A stretch of DNA of 64,000 bases from Bacteroidota bacterium (GCA_013286235.1 JABDGE010000008.1:1-64000), one strand, 5' to 3'; shown: positions 44,847 through 54,402, counted from the stretch's first letter. Made by a program: numbers and translations. Notes: generated by a model not told the origin, from the sequence alone.

Positions 44847-44903
44847 ACATCCCTCTTGAAGGCCGGTTCCAAATTACTATGGAGCTTAAAACTCTATTTT
44901 TAC

Positions 44904-45048
44904 TTTTCTATAAACAAGGAACCCTCTGGATTTTTTAAATCAGAAAAATTTTAGGAACCCAAGTCAGATCTTACACACAACAGCCACCCCGTAGGGGTAT
45001 CCTGTTTATAGAAAAAACCCAACCCTTCAATTAGGCTCCGTAGGAGCC
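44904..45048 (-). repeat. TTTATAGAAA double-palindrome repeats
   Basis: ACCCCGTAGGGGT (44986-44998), TGTTTATAGAAAA (45003-45015) and GGCTCCGTAGGAGCC (45034-45048) form the reverse of the unit at 24269-24330. A partial opposite copy, TTTTCTATAAACAAGGAACC, is at 44904-44923. Together with the 162-bp element these fill much of the 44488-45175 gap, where I see no gene. Confidence 0.65.
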
Positions 45049-45175
45049 TCCTGTTAGCCGACTTGCACACCGATTTGCTCTGCCCGAAAAACATATACTC
45101 CGGTGTGTCCTGCGGGTTTTACGAGGAATTCCCTTCAGGACACAACGTTTGTTGAAAGATGATCCCCGGTTTTAG

Positions 45176-45925
45176 TTAACGGCTCTCGTACTTAATCCTG
45201 TCTTCAATCAGTTTTCTCACTTCATCCCGCAGCGTATCCGCATCGGCTACCGTTAAATGGGACGTTTCAATAGGCTTGTGCACAAAAACATTGCAAATGC
45301 CTGGTCTTGTGCCATATTTCACGCCGTCATCCCAAAATGTACGCCAGGTATTTAAAGAAGAAACCGGGATGATGGGTACTTTTTGTTCGATGGCCAGGCG
45401 GAAGGCGCCGCTTTTGAATTCCTGAACCTTTGGCGGGAAATCGACGGCTATTCCACCTTCGGGAAACATAACCATTGATGTTCCATTTGCCAGTTTATTA
45501 GCTGCCGTTTTAAATGCTCTGAATGCTGCCATCTTGCTATTACGGTCCACCGGGAGGTCTACCGTACGAAAGTAGATGCCGGTAACCAGGCCGTCCTTCA
45601 GGTCTTCTTTTCCCATGATCGAGAATTGGTTGGTCTTCATTAGGATGCTGATCATAAAAGTATCCAGGTTTGAGGTATGGTGAGGGCAGATCACGTAGGT
45701 TTTGCTCCAGTCGATCGGCGTTTCAAATTCAAACCTGAAGAAAATCCCGGCAAAAAAAGTGCTCAGGTGGGCCCACCAGCGCCGGAGCATAACCATGCCC
45801 CAGTACCTCTCCGGTTTCACCGAATAATAATAATACACAGCCGGGTACAGAAGGAAACCGAAAAAAGCCATATTGAACATCACCAGGTAGTAATGCAGTT
45901 TTTTGAAGCGTAGTTTTATTCCCAT
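45176..45925 (-). CDS. plsC: 1-acylglycerol-3-phosphate acyltransferase, copy A
   Basis: The 249-residue membrane enzyme has one or two N-terminal hydrophobic segments, then HHTSNLDTF (HX4D catalytic motif), GKEDLKDG and FPEGGIAVDF. It acylates lysophosphatidic acid to phosphatidic acid in phospholipid synthesis. It is a clear paralogue of the next gene (same order, same strand, 56-bp gap). Which of the two is the main PlsC is not decidable from the sequence. Confidence 0.85.
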   Translation of the reverse strand: MGIKLRFKKLHYYLVMFNMAFFGFLLYPAVYYYYSVKPERYWGMVMLRRWWAHLSTFFAGIFFRFEFETPIDWSKTYVICPHHTSNLDTFMISILMKTNQFSIMGKEDLKDGLVTGIYFRTVDLPVDRNSKMAAFRAFKTAANKLANGTSMVMFPEGGIAVDFPPKVQEFKSGAFRLAIEQKVPIIPVSSLNTWRTFWDDGVKYGTRPGICNVFVHKPIETSHLTVADADTLRDEVRKLIEDRIKYESR

Positions 45926-45981
45926 AATTTAACAGGTTTCTGAACTACCTATGTATTAAAAGTAGCCAGGATTCGTCGAGT

Positions 45982-46734
45982 TTAAGGATTTTCCTTCGAA
46001 ATACCGCCGGTTTCCAATCTATTAGCCAGCAACTCGTAAACTTTATCGCGTAAGGCATCGGCGTCGGCCGGTAAAAGCTGGTCGGTGGGGATCGGCTTGT
46101 GGACGTAAAAATGGCAGACACCCGGCCTGGTGCCATATTTGGTACCATCATCCCAAAGTTTTTTCCAGGTATCCGACGAAGAAACCGGGATGATGGGAAC
46201 CTTCAGATCAATGGCAAGCTTAAACGGGCCGTTCTTAAACTCATGCAGCGTAGGCGGATAGTTATCCGCTATCCCGCCCTCGGGAAAAATGATCATGGAA
46301 ACACCACTTTTAAGTCTTTCGGCGGCCATTTTAAAGGCCCGGTAGGATGACATCTTGCTGTCGCGGTTGACCGGGATATCCACCGAGCGAAAAAATAAAC
46401 TGGTTACCAATCCGTCTTTTAAAGTCTCCTTACCTATAAAGCTGCAATTGTTATTCACTAATATGCACATGGCGGGAATATCCAGGTTGGAGGTATGATT
46501 AGCGCAGATGATATAAGTTTTGCTCCAGTCGACAGGCGCTTCATATTCGAATTTAAAAAAGAAACCAACACATGCCGAGCTCACAAAACCCCATACCCTC
46601 CGGAGCTGGTTCATTCTTTTATAACGGGCTGGTTTGCGGGAATAGTAATAGAAAAAAGGCCAGAAAAGGAAGTAATTTAAAGCGACGCTGGCCACGTACA
46701 GGTAAACGTGAACTTTTTTCAATAGCACTTTCAT
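45982..46734 (-). CDS. plsC: 1-acylglycerol-3-phosphate acyltransferase, copy B
   Basis: A 250-residue paralogue of the downstream copy, with ANHTSNLDIP (HX4D), GKETLKDGLVTSLFFR, VNRDSKMSSYRAFK and FPEGGIADNYP. I start at the ATG at 46732-46734 rather than the upstream TTG. A minus-strand TATTTTTG -7 box (46748-46741) lies only 6 bases before that ATG, so the message may have almost no leader. It is divergent from trpS with a 37-bp gap. Confidence 0.85.
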   Translation of the reverse strand: MKVLLKKVHVYLYVASVALNYFLFWPFFYYYSRKPARYKRMNQLRRVWGFVSSACVGFFFKFEYEAPVDWSKTYIICANHTSNLDIPAMCILVNNNCSFIGKETLKDGLVTSLFFRSVDIPVNRDSKMSSYRAFKMAAERLKSGVSMIIFPEGGIADNYPPTLHEFKNGPFKLAIDLKVPIIPVSSSDTWKKLWDDGTKYGTRPGVCHFYVHKPIPTDQLLPADADALRDKVYELLANRLETGGISKENP

Positions 46735-46740
46735 CGTCAC

Positions 46741-46767
46741 CAAAAATATAAAAATTCCTTACTTTCG
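46741..46767. promoter_or_regulatory. compact divergent promoters for plsC and trpS
   Basis: The minus strand has TATTTTTG (46748-46741, exact TAnnTTTG). The plus strand has TACTTTCG (46760-46767, one mismatch). The start codons lie 6 and 4 bases beyond these boxes, so both transcripts would begin at or next to the start codon. Confidence 0.45.
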
Positions 46768-46771
46768 CCCC

Positions 46772-47767
46772 ATGGAAACTGTTGTCAGTGGTATCCGTTC
46801 AACCGGAAACCTGCATTTGGGAAACTATTACGGAGCTATACAAAACTTCGTAAAAATGCAAAAGGAATATAATTGCTACTTTTTTATAGCCGATCTTCAC
46901 TCTTTAACCACACACCCTACCCCTGCCGATTTGCATGGCAATGTAAAGCAGGTGCTGATTGAATACCTCGCTGCCGGCATCGACCCTGAAAAGGCTACCA
47001 TCTATATACAGTCGGATGTTCCGGAGGTTGCGGAGCTTTATTTATACCTCAACATGAATGCCTACCTGGGCGAGCTGGAACGCAGCACCTCGTTCAAGGA
47101 TAAAATACGTTCGCAGCCGGATAACGTAAACGCAGGCCTGCTCACCTACCCGGTGCTGATGGCGGCCGATATCATCATCCACAAAGCTGTTAAGGTACCC
47201 GTTGGCAAGGATCAGGAACAGCACCTCGAAATGGCGCGCACCTTTGCAAACCGCTTCAACAGGCTCTATAACCGCGAATGTTTCCCCGAGCCTTATGCCT
47301 TCAACTTCAGCTCCAGCCTGGTAAAAATTCCGGGCCTCGACGGTAAAGGAAAAATGGGGAAATCCGAAGGTGAAGGGAATGCCGTCTACCTGTCAGACTC
47401 ACCTGATGTTATCCGCAAAAAAGTTATGAAGGCCGTAACCGACGGCGGTCCACAGACTGAAAACCAGGAAAAACCGGAAGAGATCCAAAACCTTTTCGAC
47501 ATTATGAAGGTTGTATCTACGCCGGATACACTGGAACATTTCGACAACCTGTACAATTCCATGAATATCCGTTACGGCGATTTTAAGAAGCAGCTTGCTG
47601 AAGATATTGTCCTGGCTACCGCCCCTATCCGCGAGCGGATAAAAGACATTTCGACCGATGCTTCCTACCTGCGCCAGGTGGCGCGCCATGGGGCGATCAA
47701 AGCCCGGGAAAGCGCCTCGCGAACTATAAAAGAGGTTAGGGAGATCATCGGTTTCAGGAGTTTTTAA
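46772..47767 (+). CDS. trpS: tryptophan-tRNA ligase
   Basis: A 331-residue class I aminoacyl-tRNA synthetase with the HIGH-like motif GNLHLGNYYGA (residues about 11-21), the KMSKS-like GKMGKSEGEGNAV near residue 193, and the family's VGKDQEQHLEMAR. It charges tRNA-Trp with tryptophan. Length is normal for the short bacterial form. It is divergent from the plsC pair. Confidence 0.95.
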   Translation: METVVSGIRSTGNLHLGNYYGAIQNFVKMQKEYNCYFFIADLHSLTTHPTPADLHGNVKQVLIEYLAAGIDPEKATIYIQSDVPEVAELYLYLNMNAYLGELERSTSFKDKIRSQPDNVNAGLLTYPVLMAADIIIHKAVKVPVGKDQEQHLEMARTFANRFNRLYNRECFPEPYAFNFSSSLVKIPGLDGKGKMGKSEGEGNAVYLSDSPDVIRKKVMKAVTDGGPQTENQEKPEEIQNLFDIMKVVSTPDTLEHFDNLYNSMNIRYGDFKKQLAEDIVLATAPIRERIKDISTDASYLRQVARHGAIKARESASRTIKEVREIIGFRSF

Positions 47768-47880
47768 ATTTGATTCATACTTCAAGTCTCATAGTATTTT
47801 TTTGCACGTTCGTTGAAACTTGAAACCCTAACATGTATATTAGGCGGAGTTTTATTTCAAAAGTGAACGTAGCTTCGGCC

Positions 47881-47906
47881 ATGAACTATGAGTCATGGAC
47901 TATGAA
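47881..47906. repeat. ATGAACTATGAGTCATGG repeat
   Basis: An iteration of the CATGAACTATGAAC family in the gap before the nucleoside kinase gene. Other members are at 29822-29840 and 41116-41140. Confidence 0.5.
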
Positions 47907-47932
47907 CACCACAATCAACCATCAACTAAAAC

Positions 47933-48547
47933 ATGCATATCGCAATTGTAGGAAACATCGGCGCCGGTAAAACCACCCTTACGGAGTTATTAGCAAAAAA
48001 TTATGGCTGGGATCCCTTATTCGAGGCGGTTGACAACAACCCCTACCTCGAGGATTTTTACAGCGATATGAAACGCTGGAGCTTTAACCTGCAGATATAT
48101 TTTTTGAATACCCGGTATCGCCAGATCATCGACATACAAAAAGGCGGTCATAATATTATCCAGGACCGCACGATCTATGAAGATGCCTACATCTTTGCCG
48201 AAAACCTGCACGATATGGGCCTGATGACCACCCGCGACTACCAGAACTACCAAGCCATTTTTGATAACATTACCGAATTCATTAAACCGCCCGACCTGCT
48301 CATCTATCTGAGGGCATCGGTACCCACTTTAGTAAACAATATCCAGCGCCGCGGTCGCGAATACGAATCCGGTATCCGGTTGGATTACCTGTCCAAGCTC
48401 AACGAAAAATACCAGAAATGGATAAACGGTTATAAACTGGGTAAACTATTGGTAATTGATAAAGATAACCTTGATTTCGCCAATAAAACCGAAGATCTGG
48501 CCACGATTGTGCAGTTGGTCGAAAGAGAGATACATGGACTATTTTAG
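47933..48547 (+). CDS. deoxynucleoside kinase (dNK/dGK family)
   Basis: The 204-residue protein has the P-loop GNIGAGKTT (residues 7-15), ERNPYLEDFY-like NNPYLEDFYSDMKRWSFNLQ, the DRTIYEDAYIFA motif (DR[ST]) and the lid RRGREYESGI. It phosphorylates deoxyadenosine or deoxyguanosine in nucleotide salvage. The exact nucleoside preference is not visible. It is followed by an inverted-repeat gap and kdsB. Confidence 0.85.
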   Translation: MHIAIVGNIGAGKTTLTELLAKNYGWDPLFEAVDNNPYLEDFYSDMKRWSFNLQIYFLNTRYRQIIDIQKGGHNIIQDRTIYEDAYIFAENLHDMGLMTTRDYQNYQAIFDNITEFIKPPDLLIYLRASVPTLVNNIQRRGREYESGIRLDYLSKLNEKYQKWINGYKLGKLLVIDKDNLDFANKTEDLATIVQLVEREIHGLF

Positions 48548-48690
48548 ATTTACGAATTACGATTTACGATTTTAGATGTGAGATGTGAGATATGAGACAT
48601 CGGGTTGGGGAATTATGGTCTAATGCGTTCCGATTTCCTTTTCAACATCGTAAACCCTAAATCTAAAATCGTAAATCTAAAATCGTAAAT
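48542..48690. repeat. ATTTACGATTTTAGAT inverted repeat
   Basis: ATTTACGATTTTAGAT at 48562-48577 pairs with two tandem ATCTAAAATCGTAAAT copies (48661-48676, 48675-48690). The last ends exactly at the base before the kdsB ATG. A GATGTGAGATGTGAGATATG tract lies in the loop. The kdsB message would start with this stem if transcription begins upstream. Confidence 0.7.
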
Positions 48691-49437
48691 ATGAAAATCC
48701 TCGGTATTATCCCCGCCCGCTACGCTTCAACCCGTTTTCCGGGTAAGCCGCTGGTTGATATTTTGGGTAAGAGTATGATCCGGCGGGTTTATGAGCAAAG
48801 TAAAAAGTGTGCGCACTTATCAGAAGTTATCGTGGCTACAGACGACGAACGCATCTACAAGCATGTGCATGATTTTGGCGGCTCGGCCGTCATCACCTCG
48901 CCCGACCATGCCAGCGGCACCGACCGCTGCGCCGAAGTAGCGGTGAAACATCCGCAGTATGATGTGGTGATCAATATCCAGGGCGACGAACCCTATATCG
49001 ACCCGGAACAGATCAGCAAGCTCGTTTTTTGTTTTAACGATGCCGCTACACAGATCGCAACGCTGGTAAAGAAAATCCGTAGTGCCGAAGAGTTATTTAA
49101 TGTGAACTCGCCGAAAGTGGTGATCAATAACTTATCCGAGGCCGTTTATTTTTCGCGCTCTCCCCTGCCTCACATCCGAGGCCAGGCACCGGAAAACTGG
49201 CTGCAGCAATTTACTTATTTTAAGCATATCGGCATTTACGGCTACCGGGCCGATGTTTTGCAGCAGATCACCAAATTACCCATCTCATCACTTGAAAAGG
49301 CCGAAAGCCTGGAGCAGTTGCGATGGATAGAAAATGGCTACACGATAAAAATTGCAGAAACAGAGCTGGAAACTTTTGCAGTAGATACGCCGGAGGATTT
49401 GGAAAAGTTAAAACTTCATATTAGCTTAGCAAAGTAA
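48691..49437 (+). CDS. kdsB: 3-deoxy-manno-octulosonate cytidylyltransferase
   Basis: The 248-residue enzyme has the nucleotidyl-transfer motif IIPARYASTRFPGKPL (5-20), ATDDERIYKHV, HASGTDRCAEVA and INIQGDEPYI. It activates Kdo as CMP-Kdo for lipopolysaccharide inner-core synthesis. Length is normal. Its immediate upstream region is a repeat. Confidence 0.95.
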   Translation: MKILGIIPARYASTRFPGKPLVDILGKSMIRRVYEQSKKCAHLSEVIVATDDERIYKHVHDFGGSAVITSPDHASGTDRCAEVAVKHPQYDVVINIQGDEPYIDPEQISKLVFCFNDAATQIATLVKKIRSAEELFNVNSPKVVINNLSEAVYFSRSPLPHIRGQAPENWLQQFTYFKHIGIYGYRADVLQQITKLPISSLEKAESLEQLRWIENGYTIKIAETELETFAVDTPEDLEKLKLHISLAK

Positions 49438-49501
49438 AACAATCAGAGCGTTCAAGCCCCTCACGATACGCGGTTATACCTAAAAAACCAACGTATAGAT
49501 C

Positions 49502-50104
49502 ATGAAATATTTTTCAGCTAAAACAATTATGCTGCTGGCCGGCCTTGCTGTCCTTTCGTTAAAATCACGCAGCCAGGACATTGTCATCACCAACAAACAC
49601 GACACCATTCGCTGCAAGCTATCCCACTCGATGATGGGCGCCTTCAAGTATAAGGATGATAAGGGCGAAACGGTAAAACTTGAAATGGGCGATGTGAGGG
49701 AGTATTATACCGAAAATAAAAAGACCTGGGTACGGCGGGTTTATATAACCAGTTCACGGTTACCCGTTTTTGTGGATGTGGTTACTACCGGCAAACTCAA
49801 CCTGTACGAGCTGAGCTATAAAAACCAGTATTATGATGGCTCTCTTACCTGGAGTTCCATACCCAGCAGCATGGGCGGGAATCAACACAATTCAAAAACC
49901 CAATACTATGTGGCGAAATCCGACACGGCCGAGGTTGTATGGGATGATGATCTGTCGCGGTCGAGATCAAAAGACCTGATGGATGCCAAGTTTGTACCCT
50001 TTATACAGGATAACAGTACCGTATACGGCCTTTACCAGGCAGAAAACAGGGTGAACGCCGCGGAACTTAAGAAACTGGTTGATGCCTATAATGGCAGTAA
50101 ATGA
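49502..50104 (+). CDS. exported protein of unknown function
   Basis: The 200-residue protein has a signal peptide (residues 1-24, cut near SRSQ-DIV) and a mainly beta-strand mature part, starting VITNKHDTIRCKLSHSMMG and EMGDVREYYTENKKTWVRRV. I recognise no family. The pattern NKHDTIRCK followed by a conserved E/Y resembles uncharacterised Bacteroidota secreted proteins of about 200 residues. It follows kdsB by 64 bases. Confidence 0.6.
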   Translation: MKYFSAKTIMLLAGLAVLSLKSRSQDIVITNKHDTIRCKLSHSMMGAFKYKDDKGETVKLEMGDVREYYTENKKTWVRRVYITSSRLPVFVDVVTTGKLNLYELSYKNQYYDGSLTWSSIPSSMGGNQHNSKTQYYVAKSDTAEVVWDDDLSRSRSKDLMDAKFVPFIQDNSTVYGLYQAENRVNAAELKKLVDAYNGSK

Positions 50105-50797
50105 TAATACGTGGGTTCGTCTCCTGAATGTTGAAAACTAAAGCTTGACAGCAACTTATAAAAATACTAAATTTGTTAGTAATATTAAATGCGGGTTCTC
50201 CCATCTAAATGGCTTTAAATTGAAAATGCCCCCCTCACAGAGGAAATCTTAAAAAATTTGACTTTTGGAAGCAGGCAAAGGGATATGTTTTAGTAGACTC
50301 ACCTAAAAGTGACTCGAATCAAAATTCTTATAATCAATAACTTAAATATAAAATAGGCTGCTATAAAATAGGGTGCACAGGATTTATTCAGGGGAAAAAC
50401 CAACAATAACCATGCAAAAAACATAGCATTAACCTCGCATTAGCCCGCTAAAAACAGCAATAAATGCACAAAAAAGCTACCATTAGCCTCGCATTAAACT
50501 GCAATAAACAATGGTAGTAAACAAAAAACAGGATTATCCTTAGGCGGCCGCAGCCTATTCAACCGCCGTAGCCGCAGCGAAGGAGGTAGCGAAGGCGGCT
50601 AACAAAAGTGTAAATCTATTTCAAAGCAAGACATCTCCTAATACCTATGGGTTTTTACTTATGACTTTGCTCCAATTCAATATTCGATTTGGCGCGGCGA
50701 ACTGGCCGCAAACAGCAAAGCTTTTCCACAATTACGATTTCTTTCCAGCCATCTGACAAAATTTCGTACTTTTGTATCCCGTACACAAACAAAAATC
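50105..50797. other. 693-bp intergenic region upstream of pyrG
   Basis: There is no supportable gene. It contains related segments AGCATTAACCTCGCATTAGC (50425-50444) and ACCATTAGCCTCGCATTAAA (50479-50498), a stem CTACCATT/AATGGTAG (50477-50484, 50510-50517), and a GCCGTAGCCGCAGCGAAGGA-type palindromic repeat at 50559-50598. The pyrG promoter lies near the right end. Confidence 0.5.
50767..50774 (+). promoter_or_regulatory. -7 box of the pyrG-yidC operon
   Basis: TACTTTTG, an exact TAnnTTTG match, 24 bases before the pyrG ATG. The -33 region has only a weak TTTC. Confidence 0.5.
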
Positions 50798-52408
50798 ATG
50801 ACCAAGTATATATTTGTAACGGGCGGCGTAACCTCGTCGTTGGGGAAAGGTATTATATCTGCTTCCCTTGCCAAACTGCTCCAATCGCGCGGTTACCGTG
50901 TTACCATCCAGAAGTTCGATCCTTATATTAACATCGACCCCGGAACTTTAAACCCCTATGAACATGGCGAATGCTACGTTACCGAAGACGGCGCCGAAAC
51001 CGACCTTGACCTGGGCCATTACGAGCGTTTTTTAAACCGCCCAACCTCCCAGGCCAATAACATTACCACCGGCCGTATTTACCAAAATGTGATCAACCGG
51101 GAACGCCAGGGCGATTTCCTCGGTAAAACCGTACAGGTTGTACCCCATATCACCGATGAGATCAAAAGAAACATTCGCCTTGTGGGCGAAAGCGGCGATT
51201 ATGATATTGTGATAACAGAATTAGGCGGCACCGTAGGCGACATCGAGTCCTTACCTTATATAGAAGCGGTGCGCCAGTTCCGCTGGGAAATTGGTTCGGG
51301 TAACTCCCTGGTCATCCACCTCACGCTGATTCCCTTCCTGGCTGCTGCCGGTGAGTTAAAGACTAAACCAACTCAGCACTCGGTAAAGATGCTGCTGGAA
51401 TATGGTATCCAGCCCGATATATTAGTTTGCCGTACCGAACATCCCATCAATATGGAGATACGCAAAAAGATCGCTTTGTTCTGTAACGTAAACGTAAACG
51501 CCGTTATTGAATCGATCGACGCCTCCACTATTTACGATGTGCCGCTGCTGATGCTGAAAGAGCAATTGGACCGCACCGTGCTTACTAAATTAAAGCTCGC
51601 CCATAAAAATGAACCGGACCTGGAAAGCTGGAAGGATTTTTTGGGACGGTTAAAAAATCCAACATCCGATGTAAAGATTGGCCTGGTAGGTAAGTATGTG
51701 GAATTGCCCGATGCTTATAAATCCATAAGTGAGTCCTTTATTCACGCGGGCGCCAAAAACGAATGCAAGGTAAAAGTTGAATATATACCTTCAGAAACGC
51801 TTACGCCCGAGAACGCTGTTGAAAGGCTGAAAGGCCTGCACGGCGTTTTGGTCGCTCCCGGCTTTGGAGAACGCGGATTTGAAGGTAAGATTGAAGCGAT
51901 ACGCTATGTGCGCGAAAACAATATCCCGTTTTTTGGGATTTGTTTGGGCATGCAATGTGCGGTTGTTGAATTCGGAAGGCATGTTTTAGGCTTGGAATCG
52001 GCCAGCAGCACCGAAATGAACCCTGAAACGCCTTACCCCGTGATCGCGATGATGGAAGAACAGAAAAAAATTGTGAACAAGGGCGGTACCATGCGGCTTG
52101 GTGCATATGCATGCGACCTGAAAAAAGGCAGCAAGTCCGCAAATTACTATGGTAAAAACCATATTTCGGAGCGGCACCGGCATCGGTATGAATTCAATAA
52201 CGAATACTTAAAGGACTATGAGAATGCCGGATTGATCCCAACTGGCATCAACCCCGAAAATAACCTCGTTGAAATTGTCGAGCTTAAAAACCACCCGTTT
52301 TTCATCGGCACGCAATTTCACCCCGAATTAAAATCCACAGTTGCTAATCCGCATCCACTTTTTATTAACTTTGTCGCCGCTTCAATGGCTTATGCCCGTA
52401 AGCGCTAA
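50798..52408 (+). CDS. pyrG: CTP synthase
   Basis: The 536-residue enzyme has an N-terminal synthase domain ([54 protein letters not shown]) and a C-terminal glutamine amidotransferase domain with [11 protein letters not shown] (Cys) and GTQFHPE. It converts UTP to CTP using ATP and glutamine. It is followed by yidC after 19 bases, a pair that is common in this phylum. Confidence 0.97.
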   Translation: MTKYIFVTGGVTSSLGKGIISASLAKLLQSRGYRVTIQKFDPYINIDPGTLNPYEHGECYVTEDGAETDLDLGHYERFLNRPTSQANNITTGRIYQNVINRERQGDFLGKTVQVVPHITDEIKRNIRLVGESGDYDIVITELGGTVGDIESLPYIEAVRQFRWEIGSGNSLVIHLTLIPFLAAAGELKTKPTQHSVKMLLEYGIQPDILVCRTEHPINMEIRKKIALFCNVNVNAVIESIDASTIYDVPLLMLKEQLDRTVLTKLKLAHKNEPDLESWKDFLGRLKNPTSDVKIGLVGKYVELPDAYKSISESFIHAGAKNECKVKVEYIPSETLTPENAVERLKGLHGVLVAPGFGERGFEGKIEAIRYVRENNIPFFGICLGMQCAVVEFGRHVLGLESASSTEMNPETPYPVIAMMEEQKKIVNKGGTMRLGAYACDLKKGSKSANYYGKNHISERHRHRYEFNNEYLKDYENAGLIPTGINPENNLVEIVELKNHPFFIGTQFHPELKSTVANPHPLFINFVAASMAYARKR

Positions 52409-52427
52409 TATACTACGATAGAAAGAA

Positions 52428-54263
52428 ATGGATAAGAATACGTTTACCGGGTTGTTCCTGATCATGATCATTATGGGGGCTTCGATCTTCTTTATGAAGC
52501 CGTCACAGGATGAACTGAAAAAGGGCGCGGCCCGGGTGCATGCAGATTCCGTAAAAAAGGGGCTCATTCACGAACCGGCCATTACAAAAATTGCCGACAC
52601 TGTAAAAACGCCGGCTCCCAAAGCACCCGATACGGCCCTCCTGAAAAGCCCCTTCGGTGCAGCAACAGTGGGAACCGACAAACTGGTTACACTTGAAAAT
52701 AAAGATGTCATCATAAAGCTGACCACCCATGGTGGTCGTGTTTATTCGGTTGAGCTGAAGGACTACAAAACCTTTAACAAAAAGCCGCTTATTTTATTCG
52801 ATGGCGCCAATAATCATTTCGGCCTTGCCTTTAACGCCGGCAATAGCAGCATCCATACGGATAACCTGTATTTTAAGCCAAGCGCCGATAATTTAACCGT
52901 TACCGGCTCCGATTCCGCCTCGGTGAGCATGCGCTTGAGCTATAGCCCAACGCAATACATCGACTACATTTATTCGCTAAAAGGCAGCGGTTTTAAGCTG
53001 GGATTGACGATCAAACCCACCGGCCTCGACCAGGTAATAAGCAATACCAATACCCTTAACCTGAATTGGGGCGCCGACATGCGCAAGGAGGAAATGGATA
53101 TTGAACAGGAGCGCCGTTATTCCACCATTTATTTTATCGACAATGATGGCTCGATCGATTACCTCAGCTCGAACAAAGACGACCAAAAGACGGTAACTGA
53201 TAAAAAACTACAATGGGTATCATTCCAGGCGCACTTCTTTTCGGGCGTGATCATCGCCGACCAGGGTTTTGATAAAGCGAATCTGTCAGTGAATACCGAC
53301 ATTGCCGACAGCACCCACAGCAAACAAATGAACGCCAGCCTGAACCTCAATAAAAACGTTGCCGGTGCATTCCCGGTCTTGTTTTATTTCGGGCCTGATA
53401 AGTACAGCATCCTGAAGGACCAGGGTTATAACCTGCAAAAGCAGATCTATATGGGCTGGGCGCTTTTTGCCTGGATCAACCGCTTTGCCGTACTTCCGGT
53501 ATTCAATTTCTTTAGCCAGTTCACCAATAATTACGGTCTGATCATTTTGGCGCTGACGTTGATCTTAAAGCTCGTGCTATCGCCGCTTACCTACAAGTCA
53601 TACCTTTCAATGGCCAAAATGCGGATATTGAAGCCGGAGATGGATGAAATAAAAACCAAAGTAGGCGAAGATAACCCGACCTTACTGCAGCAGGAATATT
53701 TAAAATTGTATAAAAAAGCAGGGGTTAACCCGCTTGGCGGCTGTTTACCGCTGCTGATACAAATGCCCATCGTGTTTGCCTTTTTCCGCTTTTTTCCAAG
53801 CCTGTTTGAGTTGAGGGGTCATGGCTTTTTGTGGATGCACGATTTAAGCACCTACGATGCATTGATCACCTTCCCTGCTATTCCGTTTATCGGCAATCAC
53901 CTCAGTATCATGTGCTTGCTGATGACCATCTCGACGCTGATCTACACCTATTTTAATAACCAGGTATCAGGCGCTACGGGGCAGATGAAATATATCGGGT
54001 ATATTACCCCGGTGATATTTTTGGGAGCGCTGAACAGCTATCCGGCAGGTTTGAACTACTATTATTTCCTGGCCAACATGATGACATTTGCCCAGCAATA
54101 CATCATCAGGTTAATGGTGGATGATAAAAAAATCCATGCCCAGATACAGGAAAACAAAAAGAAACCCGAAGTAAAGAAAAAGGAAGGCGGTTTCCAGGCG
54201 CGTATGGAACAAGCCATGCGGCAGCAGCGCCAGGGAGCCTTGCCACCGGGTAAAAAGAAATAG
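52428..54263 (+). CDS. yidC: membrane protein insertase YidC/OxaA
   Basis: The 611-residue inner-membrane protein has an N-terminal anchor, a large periplasmic beta domain (about 80-330) and the conserved C-terminal core of five helices. In the core are NNYGLIILALTLILKLVLSPLTYKSYLSMAKMR, LLQQEYLKLYKKAGVNPLGGCLP, and the Lys/Arg-rich tail (KKPEVKKKEGGFQARM). It inserts proteins with Sec or alone. A long REP-like element follows the stop and could help end transcription. Confidence 0.95.
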   Translation: MDKNTFTGLFLIMIIMGASIFFMKPSQDELKKGAARVHADSVKKGLIHEPAITKIADTVKTPAPKAPDTALLKSPFGAATVGTDKLVTLENKDVIIKLTTHGGRVYSVELKDYKTFNKKPLILFDGANNHFGLAFNAGNSSIHTDNLYFKPSADNLTVTGSDSASVSMRLSYSPTQYIDYIYSLKGSGFKLGLTIKPTGLDQVISNTNTLNLNWGADMRKEEMDIEQERRYSTIYFIDNDGSIDYLSSNKDDQKTVTDKKLQWVSFQAHFFSGVIIADQGFDKANLSVNTDIADSTHSKQMNASLNLNKNVAGAFPVLFYFGPDKYSILKDQGYNLQKQIYMGWALFAWINRFAVLPVFNFFSQFTNNYGLIILALTLILKLVLSPLTYKSYLSMAKMRILKPEMDEIKTKVGEDNPTLLQQEYLKLYKKAGVNPLGGCLPLLIQMPIVFAFFRFFPSLFELRGHGFLWMHDLSTYDALITFPAIPFIGNHLSIMCLLMTISTLIYTYFNNQVSGATGQMKYIGYITPVIFLGALNSYPAGLNYYYFLANMMTFAQQYIIRLMVDDKKIHAQIQENKKKPEVKKKEGGFQARMEQAMRQQRQGALPPGKKK

Positions 54264-54275
54264 ATTGCCGGATTG

Positions 54276-54357
54276 AAACTTACGAAGTTTAATTCGGAGT
54301 TGTTTGTTTTTCAAAGGCCTCATTGAGGGCTGGGCCGTTTAAAAACTTCGTAAGTTT
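54276..54357 (-). repeat. long REP-like element (82 bp), followed by T tract
   Basis: AAACTTACGAAGTTT (54276-54290) and AAACTTCGTAAGTTT (54343-54357) are inverted arms. Inside is AGCCCTCAATGAGG on the minus strand (54318-54331). In reverse it matches the element at 41202-41280. It follows yidC and runs into a T tract, so it may also terminate the yidC transcript. Confidence 0.75.
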
Positions 54358-54360
54358 TTT

Positions 54361-54402
54361 TTCTCTGTGCCCTCTGTGCCTCCTCCGTGCTCTCTGCGGC
54401 TA
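54361..54402 (-). repeat. GCACAGAGGG / CACGGAGGAGGC repeat
   Basis: On the minus strand this reads AGAGCACGGAGGAGGCACAG followed by AGGGCACAGAG, the same family as the copies at 24405-24481 and 25137-25211, in opposite orientation. Confidence 0.5.

Noticed and set aside
44683-44850. Target-site duplication around the 162-bp element
   Set aside because: The flanks (AATGG on the left, ACATC on the right) do not match.
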